A stretch of 42,735 nucleotides of DNA from an uncultured Pseudomonadales bacterium (lineage in GTDB: Bacteria; Pseudomonadota; Gammaproteobacteria; Pseudomonadales; Porticoccaceae). This document shows positions 1 through 7,447 of the stretch, in pieces (positions within the stretch are counted from its first letter, which is position 1; every line of letters begins with the position of its first letter). The DNA lies in assembly GCA_905478975.1 (NCBI GenBank), contig CAJQKW010000029.1:1-42735 (forward strand), written 5' to 3'. The notes under the pieces were generated by a model. It saw only the letters and a program-made list of their open reading frames with translations. It searched no databases and was not told the origin of the DNA. A program made the translations under genes and the position numbers.

Positions 1-178
1 CATCAGCAACAACGGCATGTGGCCAAACCTCGCCGGGCAGAAAGAACCCTACCTGGCAAGCCAGCTTAAGCAGTTTAGAGATGGCAAGCGCGACAATGCC
101 ATGATGACAGCCATGGCCAAAGGCCTTAGCGATGCAGATATCGCCAACCTGGCAGCCTACTATGCCAGCCTGAAGTAA
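1..178 (+). CDS. Cytochrome c family protein, C-terminal fragment
   Basis: An open frame enters from the left edge (codons from base 2) and stops at TAA 176-178, giving 58 residues. The visible part reads like the C-terminal helix region of a class I cytochrome c of the c4/c5/c553 type: a GxWPNLAGQ segment, a YLxxQLxxFR helix, a methionine-rich stretch (MMTAMAKGLSD) that usually carries the axial Met heme ligand, and a final helix DADIANLAAYYASL. The CxxCH heme attachment motif would lie upstream, outside the window. Family knowledge says such proteins are periplasmic electron carriers. The gene is followed by a terminator, so it is not part of the catabolic run that begins downstream. Confidence 0.75.
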   Translation, partial: ISNNGMWPNLAGQKEPYLASQLKQFRDGKRDNAMMTAMAKGLSDADIANLAAYYASLK

Positions 179-216
179 ATGCCAGTCTGACATTAAAGGC
201 TAGCAGCTCAATACAG

Positions 217-248
217 CGCCCGGATCTGACGCAGAACCGGGCGTTTTT
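217..248 (+). terminator. Rho-independent terminator after the cytochrome gene
   Basis: A perfect 7-bp stem, CGCCCGG (217-223) with CCGGGCG (237-243), encloses a 13-nt loop and is followed by TTTTT (244-248). It sits 39 bases past the cytochrome stop codon. Confidence 0.8.
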
Positions 249-282
249 GGATCTAGGGTTTTTTTATTGTTTGCACAATTAC

Positions 283-304
283 AATCCAAGCTGTTTGTTT
301 TTTG
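283..304. promoter_or_regulatory. Putative operator S1 of the shared 22-bp motif
   Basis: AATCCAAG - CTGTTT - GTTTTTTG matches the AAACmAAC-N6-GTTTkTTT pattern found before several other units in this window, with a degenerate left half. Its TTGTTT (295-300) stands 16 bases before a TATATT box (317-322), so the site would overlap the -35 element of the ferredoxin promoter. A repressor bound here should block that promoter. The binding protein is inferred to be the TetR protein encoded at 37044-37751. Confidence 0.5.
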
Positions 305-322
305 CTTTAAAGGTTGTATATT
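295..322 (+). promoter_or_regulatory. Probable sigma70-type promoter of the ferredoxin gene
   Basis: TTGTTT (295-300) and TATATT (317-322) are spaced by 16 bases, about 58 bases upstream of the ferredoxin start codon. The same arrangement (TTGTTT, 16 bases, TATAGT) recurs before the gene at 927. Confidence 0.5.
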
Positions 323-379
323 GCTCGCCAATCCGTTCAGCTGCGCGCTGATTAACCGACCTGTCACTGGAGTTCACCT

Positions 380-700
380 ATGCCAAAAGTTACTTATATT
401 GAGGCCAATGGCCAAAGCCACGAAGTTGATCTAGACGCCGGTGTTAGTCTAATGCAGGGAGCTGTAGATAATATGATTGAGGGTATTGTTGCCGAGTGCG
501 GCGGTTCCTGCAGCTGCGCCACATGCCACTGTTATATAGACCAGCAATGGCTAGACAAGCTTGAGCCAGCCACTGAGATGGAAAATGACCTGTTGGAATG
601 TGTTACCGAGCCCAAAGACAACAGCCGACTATCCTGCCAGATAGTGATCAGCGATGACCTCAACGGTCTGGTAGTGCATCTGCCCGAGTCACAATTCTAA
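380..700 (+). CDS. Putidaredoxin-like [2Fe-2S] ferredoxin
   Basis: This 106-residue adrenodoxin/putidaredoxin-type ferredoxin would carry single electrons to a cytochrome P450 in the cytoplasm. The cluster ligands are C40, C46, C49 and C86 (C-x5-C-x2-C-x36-C). From memory, the sequence tracks Pseudomonas putida putidaredoxin along its whole length, including the GVSLMQ, CGGSxSCATCH, LECVT and NSRLxCQI stretches. The acidic residue that contacts P450cam (Asp38 of putidaredoxin) is kept as E39, and the critical C-terminal Trp is replaced by a terminal Phe. Two extra cysteines, C44 and C51, flank the ligands. The start is set by TGGAG seven bases upstream. The likely partner is the CYP101-like P450 at 19123-20322. 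No ferredoxin reductase gene is visible in the window. Confidence 0.93.
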   Translation: MPKVTYIEANGQSHEVDLDAGVSLMQGAVDNMIEGIVAECGGSCSCATCHCYIDQQWLDKLEPATEMENDLLECVTEPKDNSRLSCQIVISDDLNGLVVHLPESQF

Positions 701-737
701 AGCCCTCTGCGCTTTTTTTACCCTAGTTTTCGCTCTG

Positions 738-765
738 GCATGGTTACTATCTAACCATGCTTTTT
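738..765 (+). terminator. Rho-independent terminator after the ferredoxin
   Basis: A perfect 9-bp stem, GCATGGTTA (738-746) with TAACCATGC (752-760), has a 5-nt loop and is followed by TTTTT. It separates the ferredoxin from the nine-gene operon starting at 927. A weaker AAAGC/GCTTT hairpin with a T run lies just before it at 699-717. Confidence 0.88.
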
Positions 766-846
766 GGCAGCATTTGTCACGGTTGCTCCAATATTCTGCT
801 CAGAGCTGAACCGCCACACAGCCAAGAAATCAACGATTCACCTTGA

Positions 847-868
847 AAACCATCACGTTTGTTTTTTT
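847..868. promoter_or_regulatory. Putative operator S2 of the shared 22-bp motif
   Basis: AAACCATC - ACGTTT - GTTTTTTT fits the pattern AAACmAAC-N6-GTTTkTTT. TTGTTT (859-864) lies 16 bases before TATAGT (881-886), so the site covers the presumed -35 region of the nine-gene operon. An extra AAACAAAC half-site stands at 904-911, between the promoter and the start codon, in inverted orientation to the GTTTGTTT at 857-864. Confidence 0.55.
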
Positions 869-886
869 ATCGAAAAGATGTATAGT
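859..886 (+). promoter_or_regulatory. Probable promoter of the nine-gene operon
   Basis: TTGTTT (859-864), a 16-base spacer and TATAGT (881-886) stand 40 bases upstream of the first start codon. The spacing and hexamers match those before the ferredoxin gene. Confidence 0.5.
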
Positions 887-926
887 TTACTCAGCCGATA
901 ACTAAACAAACAAAAGGTTTATCTCC

Positions 927-1898
927 ATGCCATATCAAGAGGAATTTCTACTCAGAGCCTACCGCTCGATGAGAACCATTCGCGAATTCGAAGAGCGCTG
1001 TATTGCCGAGTTTATGGGCGGCAATGTGCCCGGTTTTGTGCACGCCTCAAACGGTCAGGAAGCCATTGCGGTCGCTGCCTGCATAGATCTTAGCGACAGC
1101 GATATTATTGGTAGTACCCACCGTGGCCACGGCCACTGTATTGCCAAAGGCTGTGATATTGGCGGCATGATGAAAGAAATTATGGGTCGCTCCACCGGCC
1201 TCTGCAAGGGCAAAGGCGGCTCCATGCATATTGCCGATATTGATAAAGGCATGCTCGGTGCCAACGCCATTGTTGGTGGCGGACCGCCGCTGGTCAATGG
1301 CGCAGCACTGGCCTCGAAAACCCTGGGTACTAAAAATGTCGCCATATCATTTAACGGCGATGGCAGTGCCAACCAGGGCACGGCCATGGAAGCTATGAAT
1401 ATGGCGGTTGTGCTGCAGTTACCCCATGTGTTTATTTACGAAAACAACGGCTACGCAGAGGGCACAGCCGCCAACTATGGGCTGGGCTGCGACAGTTTGA
1501 CCGATCGCAATGCCGGCTTTGGCATGCCAGCAGAATGTGTCGATGGCAACGACTTCTTTGCCACCTACGAGGCTATCAAGGTGGCCACTCAGCGAGCACG
1601 GGATGGTGGTGGCCCCACCTCTATTGAGGCCAAATGCGTGCGCTTTGACGGCCACTTTATTGGCGACCCGCAGCTGTACCGCGGCAAAGATGAGGTCAAA
1701 AATGCCCGCAAGAATCAGGATTGCCTGAAAATCTTCCGTGATCGGGTAATCAAAGAAGGCTGGCTAAAAGCCGCCGCCATGAACGCGATCGATAAAGAAA
1801 TCAAAGCCGAAATAGAACAGGCGGTTGCAGATGGCCTTGCGGCTCCGCACCCAGATCCCGCCACGGACCTAATGTCCGACGTCTACTGCTCATACTAA
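927..1898 (+). CDS. acoA: 2-oxoacid/acetoin dehydrogenase E1 component, alpha subunit
   Basis: This is the thiamine diphosphate-dependent alpha subunit (323 aa) of an E1 decarboxylase. The TPP/Mg motif GDGSAN lies at residues 144-149, with EAMNMA after it and YENNGYAEGT at 171-180. The THRGHGH segment (64-70) and the GKGGSMHIAD loop (95-104) are typical of the acetoin/pyruvate E1 alpha group. Together with the E1 beta, E2 and E3 genes that follow directly it would form a complete complex that cleaves an acyloin, a diketone or a 2-oxoacid to acyl-CoA. The acetoin-dehydrogenase type is preferred because both E1 subunits resemble AcoA and AcoB. The natural substrate may be a pathway intermediate rather than acetoin. 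AAAGG precedes the start by nine bases. Confidence 0.88.
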   Translation: MPYQEEFLLRAYRSMRTIREFEERCIAEFMGGNVPGFVHASNGQEAIAVAACIDLSDSDIIGSTHRGHGHCIAKGCDIGGMMKEIMGRSTGLCKGKGGSMHIADIDKGMLGANAIVGGGPPLVNGAALASKTLGTKNVAISFNGDGSANQGTAMEAMNMAVVLQLPHVFIYENNGYAEGTAANYGLGCDSLTDRNAGFGMPAECVDGNDFFATYEAIKVATQRARDGGGPTSIEAKCVRFDGHFIGDPQLYRGKDEVKNARKNQDCLKIFRDRVIKEGWLKAAAMNAIDKEIKAEIEQAVADGLAAPHPDPATDLMSDVYCSY

Positions 1899-1908
1899 GG
1901 TGACCCAA

Positions 1909-2955
1909 ATGACTAATAATTCTAATAACGCACAGGTCACAGGTAAGACTTCAATCAAGACTTACCGCGACGCCATCAATGATGCCATTCGTGAAGAGAT
2001 GCGCCGCGACCCCACAGTGATAGTTTTGGGTGAAGAAGTCTCCGGCGGCGCCGGTTGTGACGGCGAAGATGATGCCTACGGCGGTGTTTTTGGTGTGACC
2101 AAAGGGCTAATGCCCGAGTTTGGTCGCGAGCGGGTAATTGACACCCCCATCTCAGAAGCGGCCATTATTGGTGCTGCCGCAGGTGCTGCCAACAATGGTT
2201 TGCGACCTATTGCCGAGCTGATGTTCTTCGACTTTATCGGCGTGTCCTTTGACCAGATATTTAATCAGGCCGCCAAGTTCCGCTATATGTTTGGCGGCAA
2301 GTCAAAAACCCCCATGGTTATTCGTGGCACAGTGGGCGGCGGTTGGCGCGCCGGCGCACAGCACTCCAGCATGCTGCACTCTATTGTTACCCATATTGCC
2401 GGCCTTAAAGTGGTTATGCCCAGTAATGCCTATGATGCTAAGGGGCTTATGGTGCAGGCGATCCGCGATGACGACCCGGTAATCTTCCTCGAGCATAAAG
2501 TCATGTACGACAACGAGTGCGAAGTGCCAGACGAGCAATATGCCATTCCCTTTGGTGAAGCGGCATTCCCCCGCCAGGGCAAAGACGTCACCATAGTGGC
2601 TATCTCCAATATGGTCACCCATGCGATTGCCGCTGCTGACCTATTGGCCCAAGAGGGTATCAGCTGCGATGTGATTGACCCACGCACTGTGTCGCCAATG
2701 GACGATGAAGCCATTCTTGAAAGTGTCGAGGTCACAGGCCGACTGGTGGTAGTTGATGAGGGTAACCCACGCTGTGGTCTGGCCTCAGATATCGCCGGTA
2801 TTGTTGCCGAAAAAGGTTTTCACAGCCTCAGAGCACCTATTCGCACTGTCACCGCACCTCATACGCCGGTGCCTTTTGCGCCTGAATTAGAAGACGCCTA
2901 TCTGCCGAATGTAGACAAAGTGCTTGCCGCTGTTCGGGAAGTGTTGGGAGCCTAA
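1909..2955 (+). CDS. acoB: 2-oxoacid/acetoin dehydrogenase E1 component, beta subunit
   Basis: This 348-residue E1 beta subunit has a transketolase-like pyrimidine-binding domain in its first half and a C-terminal transketolase domain. Recognisable blocks are DTPISEAAIIGAAAG, ELMFFDFIGVSFDQI, QAAKFRYMFGG, the substrate-channel QHSSMLHS, and VVVDEGNPRCGLASDIA near the C-terminus. From memory this is closer to acetoin dehydrogenase AcoB than to housekeeping PDH beta. The start at ATG 1909 is chosen because AAGGTGA ends five bases upstream. A GTG at 1900 in the same frame would lie inside that ribosome-binding site. The gene begins ten bases after the E1 alpha stop and ends two bases before the E2 start, so translation is probably coupled. 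Confidence 0.9.
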   Translation: MTNNSNNAQVTGKTSIKTYRDAINDAIREEMRRDPTVIVLGEEVSGGAGCDGEDDAYGGVFGVTKGLMPEFGRERVIDTPISEAAIIGAAAGAANNGLRPIAELMFFDFIGVSFDQIFNQAAKFRYMFGGKSKTPMVIRGTVGGGWRAGAQHSSMLHSIVTHIAGLKVVMPSNAYDAKGLMVQAIRDDDPVIFLEHKVMYDNECEVPDEQYAIPFGEAAFPRQGKDVTIVAISNMVTHAIAAADLLAQEGISCDVIDPRTVSPMDDEAILESVEVTGRLVVVDEGNPRCGLASDIAGIVAEKGFHSLRAPIRTVTAPHTPVPFAPELEDAYLPNVDKVLAAVREVLGA

Positions 2956-2957
2956 TT

Positions 2958-4421
2958 ATGAGTAATGAAATTAAGTCGATCCAGATGCCCAAGTGGGGCA
3001 TGGAAATGTCCGAGGGCGAAATTAACGCCTGGCATGTTGAAATAGGTGCTCAAATCAATGCTGAAGATGATCTGGTGGATGTCGAAACCAGCAAAATCAT
3101 CAATACAGTCACTGCGGCTCACAGCGGCGTGCTGCGAGCCATAGTTGCCCAGCCCGGCGAAACCCACGATGTGGGTGCCCTTCTTGGGGTCCTAGCCTCG
3201 GCCGAGACCAGCGAAGCAGAGATTCAGGCATTTATTGATAGCCATAAAACTGCCAGCGCAGATGCAGTGGCTCCGGAGCCTGTGGCAGCAGAACCTGTAG
3301 CAGCCCCAGTGGCAGCACCTGCACCCCAGGCCAGTAATAATGCAGCCCTGGCTGAGGGTGGCGATGATAGTCATATTGCCGCTTCCCCTGTGGCTCGCAG
3401 ACTGGCCGCAGACTATGGTGTTAACCTCAACAATATTACCGGCACAGGCCGCCATGGGCGTATATCCAAGGCAGACCTAGAGACAGCGGTGACTGCCGCC
3501 GGTGGTCAGCTAATAGGCACCAACTCCGCAACTCCAGCAGGCCCAACTCAGCATGCTGATGATAGCCAGGTCAAGGCCACACCAGTAGCCCGGCGCATGG
3601 CTCAAGAGCTGGGCATTAACCTCCATGAGTGCCGTGTCAGTGGCGAGCGAGGCCGTGTTTGCAAGGCCGATGTTGAAGCCGCTGCAGCGCTAAAAAATAA
3701 ACTGCCCGCTCAATCAGTAGCCGTAAGCGCGGCGCCAAGCAGCTCAGAGGCACAGGTAATCAGTGGTATGCGCAAGACTATTGCCGGTCGCCTGCAGTCA
3801 TCCAAGCAGACAGCCCCCCATTATCGGGTACAGATTGATGCCGAGCTAGATCATCTACTCGCCACCCGCAAGCAGATTAACGATGCCAATAGCGAGACCA
3901 AAATTTCGGTCAATGACTTTATTATTAAAGCCTGTGCCAGCGCGCTGATCAGAGTGCCGGCGGTTAATGTGCAGTTTGATGGTGAGCAGGTAAGCTACTT
4001 TAATAATGCAGATATCAGTGTGGCTGTGGCCATCAAAGACGGCCTGATCACACCTATTATTTCAGGTGCCAATAACAAAGGACTTGAGAGCATTTCTCAT
4101 GAAATGCGCGATCTGTCCACCAGGGCAAAACTCAATCGCCTAAAACCTGAAGAATTTCAGGGCGGCAGCTTCTGCATCTCTAATCTGGGCATGTATGGCA
4201 TTAAGCAGTTCGATGCCATTATCAACCCGCCACAGGGCGCTATTCTGGCCGTAGGTGCCGGGGAGCAGCGCGCGGTAGTTAAAAATGGCCAGCTGGCTGT
4301 TGCCACAGTGGTCAGCCTGACTCTCTCCAGCGACCATCGCATTATTGATGGTGCTGTGGCCGCTGAGTTTATGGCTGTGCTCAAAGGCTTCCTCGAGCAA
4401 CCGGCAACCATGCTGGTCTAG
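2958..4421 (+). CDS. acoC: Dihydrolipoamide acyltransferase E2 with two peripheral subunit-binding domains
   Basis: This is the 487-residue E2 core of the complex. Residues 5-82 form one lipoyl domain with the lipoylated lysine at K46 (DVETSK). An Ala/Pro/Val-rich linker follows at about 100-130. There are then two peripheral subunit-binding domains in tandem, about 142-177 (ASPVARRLA ... GRHGRISKADL) and 207-243 (ATPVARRMA ... GERGRVCKADV). The acyltransferase domain starts near 265 and carries the active-site DHRIIDG at 459-465. One lipoyl plus two subunit-binding domains is unusual, since E2 chains normally vary lipoyl domains and keep one binding domain. Unlike the AcoC of some pseudomonads, this is a true acyltransferase and not an alpha/beta hydrolase fusion. 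Confidence 0.92.
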   Translation: MSNEIKSIQMPKWGMEMSEGEINAWHVEIGAQINAEDDLVDVETSKIINTVTAAHSGVLRAIVAQPGETHDVGALLGVLASAETSEAEIQAFIDSHKTASADAVAPEPVAAEPVAAPVAAPAPQASNNAALAEGGDDSHIAASPVARRLAADYGVNLNNITGTGRHGRISKADLETAVTAAGGQLIGTNSATPAGPTQHADDSQVKATPVARRMAQELGINLHECRVSGERGRVCKADVEAAAALKNKLPAQSVAVSAAPSSSEAQVISGMRKTIAGRLQSSKQTAPHYRVQIDAELDHLLATRKQINDANSETKISVNDFIIKACASALIRVPAVNVQFDGEQVSYFNNADISVAVAIKDGLITPIISGANNKGLESISHEMRDLSTRAKLNRLKPEEFQGGSFCISNLGMYGIKQFDAIINPPQGAILAVGAGEQRAVVKNGQLAVATVVSLTLSSDHRIIDGAVAAEFMAVLKGFLEQPATMLV

Positions 4422-4435
4422 GAGTTTAATTGAGT

Positions 4436-5827
4436 ATGCAGCATTATGACCTAATGGTAGTGGGCGGCGGCCCTGGCGGCTATGTGGCGGCTATTCGCGC
4501 CGCCCAGTTAGGCTTTAAAACCGCACTGGTTGAAAAGCAGCACCTGGGCGGTGTCTGCTTAAACTGGGGCTGCATACCCACCAAGGCACTGCTGCGCGGT
4601 GCAGATATTGCACAGACTATTAAAGAGGCAGAACATTTTGGTTTTGCTATCGACAACCTGAGCTTTGATATCAACAAGCTAGTGCAGCACAGCCGCTCCG
4701 TAGCCAGCAAACTTAGCGGTGGCGTTGCCTATCTAATGAAGAAAAATAATATTAAGGTAATAGACGGCACTGCCACCGTAGCCGACAAATGCCGGCTCGA
4801 TGTCAGTTATGACGGCTCAGTCACCCAATACAGAGCCGACCATATTATTCTTGCCACCGGTGGCCGGGCCCGCAATCTACCCAATATCAAAATTGACGGC
4901 GATCTAGTCTGGGGCGCCCGAGAAGCCATGACCCCCAGCCGCCTGCCCGGCAGCCTGCTGGTCATTGGCGGCGGAGCCATAGGGGTGGAATTTGCCAGCC
5001 TCTACAATGATCTGGGCTGCGATGTCACCCTGGTGGAAGCAGCAGAGCGCATAGTACCGGCAGAAGATGCCGAGATTTCCCAGCTGGCAGAAAAATCCTT
5101 TAAACAGCGTGGCATCAACGTCTTAACCAATACATTGGTCGATGAGGTTGAGGGTGCAGGCGAACAGTCACTGGCATCGATTGCAGGACCAGATGGCAAG
5201 CAACAGCAGAAATTTGACCAGGTTATTCTGGCCGTGGGTATTAGAGGCAATATTGAGGGCCTGGGTCTTGAGAACCTGGGCGTGACCACTGAAAACAGTT
5301 TTATAGTTGCCGATCCATTTGGCAAAACCAATCTGGCTGGCCTCTACGCCATTGGCGATGTGGCCGGCGCTCCGTGGCTTGCCCATAAAGCCAGCCACGA
5401 AGCGGTTATCTGTGTAGAGAATATTGCCGGCGTCCAGGGGGTCAAACCACTGGATAAACGCCGCGTCCCCGGCTGCACCTACTGCCGCCCGCAAATTGCC
5501 AGTATTGGCCTCACAGAAGCCCAGGCTAAAGCCGCGGGGCACAGCACCAATACAGGCCGCTTTAATATCGGCGCCAATGGCAAAGCCCTGGCAATTAATG
5601 AAGCCGAGGGGCTGGTTAAAACCGTCTTTGATAGCAATACAGGTGAGTTACTGGGTGCCCATATGATAGGCCCGGAAGTCACAGAGCAGATTCAGGGCTT
5701 TGGTATTGCCCAGCAGCTTGAGGCCACAGAACAGGAGCTGTCCCATACCATTTTTGCCCATCCAACAGTATCTGAAAGCATGCACGAGTCTGTTCTCGAC
5801 AGCATTGGTCTTTCGCTTCATCAATAG
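4436..5827 (+). CDS. lpdA: Dihydrolipoamide dehydrogenase E3
   Basis: This FAD flavoenzyme reoxidises the lipoyl group of E2 and reduces NAD+. The FAD-binding GGGPGG motif is at the N-terminus and the redox-active disulfide is C41/C46 in GGVCLNWGCIP. The NAD-binding motif GGGAIGVEFA lies mid-protein. The FAD site YAIGDV and the catalytic HPTVSE dyad (H442, E447) lie in the C-terminal half. Length is 463 residues from ATG 4436, normal for the family. A TTG at 4430 in the same frame sits at better spacing (five bases) from the AGGAG at 4420-4424, so a two-residue longer start is possible. It completes the four-gene complex and may be specific to it rather than the general cellular E3. Confidence 0.93.
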   Translation: MQHYDLMVVGGGPGGYVAAIRAAQLGFKTALVEKQHLGGVCLNWGCIPTKALLRGADIAQTIKEAEHFGFAIDNLSFDINKLVQHSRSVASKLSGGVAYLMKKNNIKVIDGTATVADKCRLDVSYDGSVTQYRADHIILATGGRARNLPNIKIDGDLVWGAREAMTPSRLPGSLLVIGGGAIGVEFASLYNDLGCDVTLVEAAERIVPAEDAEISQLAEKSFKQRGINVLTNTLVDEVEGAGEQSLASIAGPDGKQQQKFDQVILAVGIRGNIEGLGLENLGVTTENSFIVADPFGKTNLAGLYAIGDVAGAPWLAHKASHEAVICVENIAGVQGVKPLDKRRVPGCTYCRPQIASIGLTEAQAKAAGHSTNTGRFNIGANGKALAINEAEGLVKTVFDSNTGELLGAHMIGPEVTEQIQGFGIAQQLEATEQELSHTIFAHPTVSESMHESVLDSIGLSLHQ

Positions 5828-5843
5828 AGTTTAGAGATAAGCC

Positions 5844-6275
5844 ATGAGCAACCAAGTTCCACTCCAAGAAGGCCTATTTACCTGGCCCTCAAGCCAACCC
5901 CAGCTACTGGGTAGCAGATGCAGCCAATGCGCAGAGGCCGCCTTTCCCGCGCAGCCCGACTGTCGCAGCTGTGGCTCGCGGGACACCCAGATTATTGAAC
6001 TGGGAGACCGCGGCATATTATGGACCTGGACCATTCAGACCTTTATGCCCAAAGAGCCCTATCTTAGCGATGAAACCCCAGAGACATTTCGCCCCTACGG
6101 CGTAGCCTATGTGGAAATGCCCGGCGGCGTGCGGGTTGAAGCCCGCCTCCAGGCCAACAGCCCGGAACAGCTTAAGATTGGTATGCCCATGCAACTGGAT
6201 ATTGTGCCCTTTCGCACAGATGAAAACGGCGAGCAAAAAATGACCTTTAGTTTTAGTGCAGCGGAGAAAGCATAG
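5844..6275 (+). CDS. DUF35 Zn-ribbon/OB-fold protein, partner of the thiolase-like protein
   Basis: This 143-residue protein has an N-terminal rubredoxin-like zinc ribbon (RCSQC and DCRSC, two CxxC knuckles) followed by an OB-fold region with the typical YGVAYVEMPGGVRVEARL strand pattern. DUF35 proteins bind acyl-CoA and pair with thiolase-superfamily enzymes. In steroid side-chain degradation they act with the Ltp2 retro-aldolase. The thiolase-like gene begins two bases after this stop, which supports a complex of the two. It may deliver or position the CoA thioester. Confidence 0.88.
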   Translation: MSNQVPLQEGLFTWPSSQPQLLGSRCSQCAEAAFPAQPDCRSCGSRDTQIIELGDRGILWTWTIQTFMPKEPYLSDETPETFRPYGVAYVEMPGGVRVEARLQANSPEQLKIGMPMQLDIVPFRTDENGEQKMTFSFSAAEKA

Positions 6276-6277
6276 TT

Positions 6278-7420
6278 ATGGACGTAGCAATTATAGGCAT
6301 AGGCCTGCACAGATTTGGCCGCTCCCCGGATATGTCCGGCATGCAACAGGGCGCCTCGGCGGTGCGCGCAGCATTAGCTGATGCAGGCCTCTCATGGGCA
6401 GATATGCAATTTGCCTATGGTGGCAGCCAGGACGCCGGCAATGCCGATGCGCTAGTCAATGAACTGGGGCTGACCGGCCTGCAATTTACCAATATCTGGA
6501 ATGGCTGCGCCACCGGCGGCAGTTCATTGCATGCCGCCTACAGCGCCATTAAATCTGGTGAGTATGATCTGGGCGTAGTGGTAGGTTTCGACAAACACCC
6601 CCGAGGTGCCTTTAACCCCCAGCCCAAAGAATGGGGTTTGGATGACTGGTATGGCGAAACCGGGCTAATGCTAACCACGCAGTTTTTTGCGCTTAAAACT
6701 CAGCGCTATATGCATGACCATGGCATTACCGAAGATGCCCTGATTCGGGTATCAGAAAAAGCCTTTGCCAATGGCTCGCTAACGCCCACAGCCTGGCGCC
6801 AGCAGGCTCTGAGTTACGACGAGATTGCCAACTCAGCAATGATCAGCGACCCGCTGCGCAAATACATGTTCTGCAGCCCCGCCGAGGGCGGCGCGGCACT
6901 GATTATTTGCAATGCCGACAAGGCACATCAGTACTGCAGCAACCCACTATTTTTAAAAGCTGCCGCCGTGCGCACCCGCCACTATGGCAGCTTTGAAGTA
7001 TTTGCCCCGTCCCAGGCCATGAAAGTAGCAGATGCACCCACGGTGACCGCATCCAAGGCAGCCTTTGAGCTGGCCGGCATAGGCCCGGAAGATGTCGATG
7101 TGATGCAGCTGCAAGATACCGACAGCGGCACAGAGATTATGCATATGGCGGAAAATGGCTTCTGCAAACATGGCGAGCAGGAAAAACTGCTGCGCGAAGG
7201 TGCCACAGGTATCAACGGCTCCATGCCCATCAACACAGATGGCGGCTGCCTGGCCAATGGCGAGCCGGTGGGCGCTTCGGGTCTGCGCCAGGTCTATGAA
7301 GTCTGTGTGCAGCTGCGCGGCGAAGGCGGTGCACGGCAGGTGCCCAACAACCCCAGGGTCGGTTACACCCATGTCTATGGTGCCCCGGGCATCAGCGGCG
7401 TAAATATTATTACCAGATAA
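6278..7420 (+). CDS. Thiolase-superfamily protein (lipid-transfer/Ltp2-like), possible retro-aldolase
   Basis: This 380-residue protein has the thiolase fold and belongs to the SCP-x/lipid-transfer branch. C77 lies in the NGCATGGSS loop where thiolases carry the nucleophilic Cys. The C-terminal motif that is GHPxGASG in thiolases reads GEPVGASG (residues 328-335), so the catalytic His is replaced by E329. A tyrosine-rich GYTHVYG segment lies at 362-368. Known Ltp2-type proteins paired with DUF35 proteins are aldolases that remove propionyl-CoA or acetyl-CoA by a retro-aldol reaction. The His loss and the DUF35 neighbour make that role plausible, but it is inference. A true thiolase activity cannot be excluded because the Cys is kept. 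Confidence 0.82.
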   Translation: MDVAIIGIGLHRFGRSPDMSGMQQGASAVRAALADAGLSWADMQFAYGGSQDAGNADALVNELGLTGLQFTNIWNGCATGGSSLHAAYSAIKSGEYDLGVVVGFDKHPRGAFNPQPKEWGLDDWYGETGLMLTTQFFALKTQRYMHDHGITEDALIRVSEKAFANGSLTPTAWRQQALSYDEIANSAMISDPLRKYMFCSPAEGGAALIICNADKAHQYCSNPLFLKAAAVRTRHYGSFEVFAPSQAMKVADAPTVTASKAAFELAGIGPEDVDVMQLQDTDSGTEIMHMAENGFCKHGEQEKLLREGATGINGSMPINTDGGCLANGEPVGASGLRQVYEVCVQLRGEGGARQVPNNPRVGYTHVYGAPGISGVNIITR

Positions 7421-7447
7421 TTAAAATAATAAGCAGGAGTAAATGCG

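Noticed and set aside
1900-1908. GTG start for the E1 beta gene
   Set aside because: The GTG lies inside the AAGGTGA ribosome-binding site. ATG 1909 has the right spacing.
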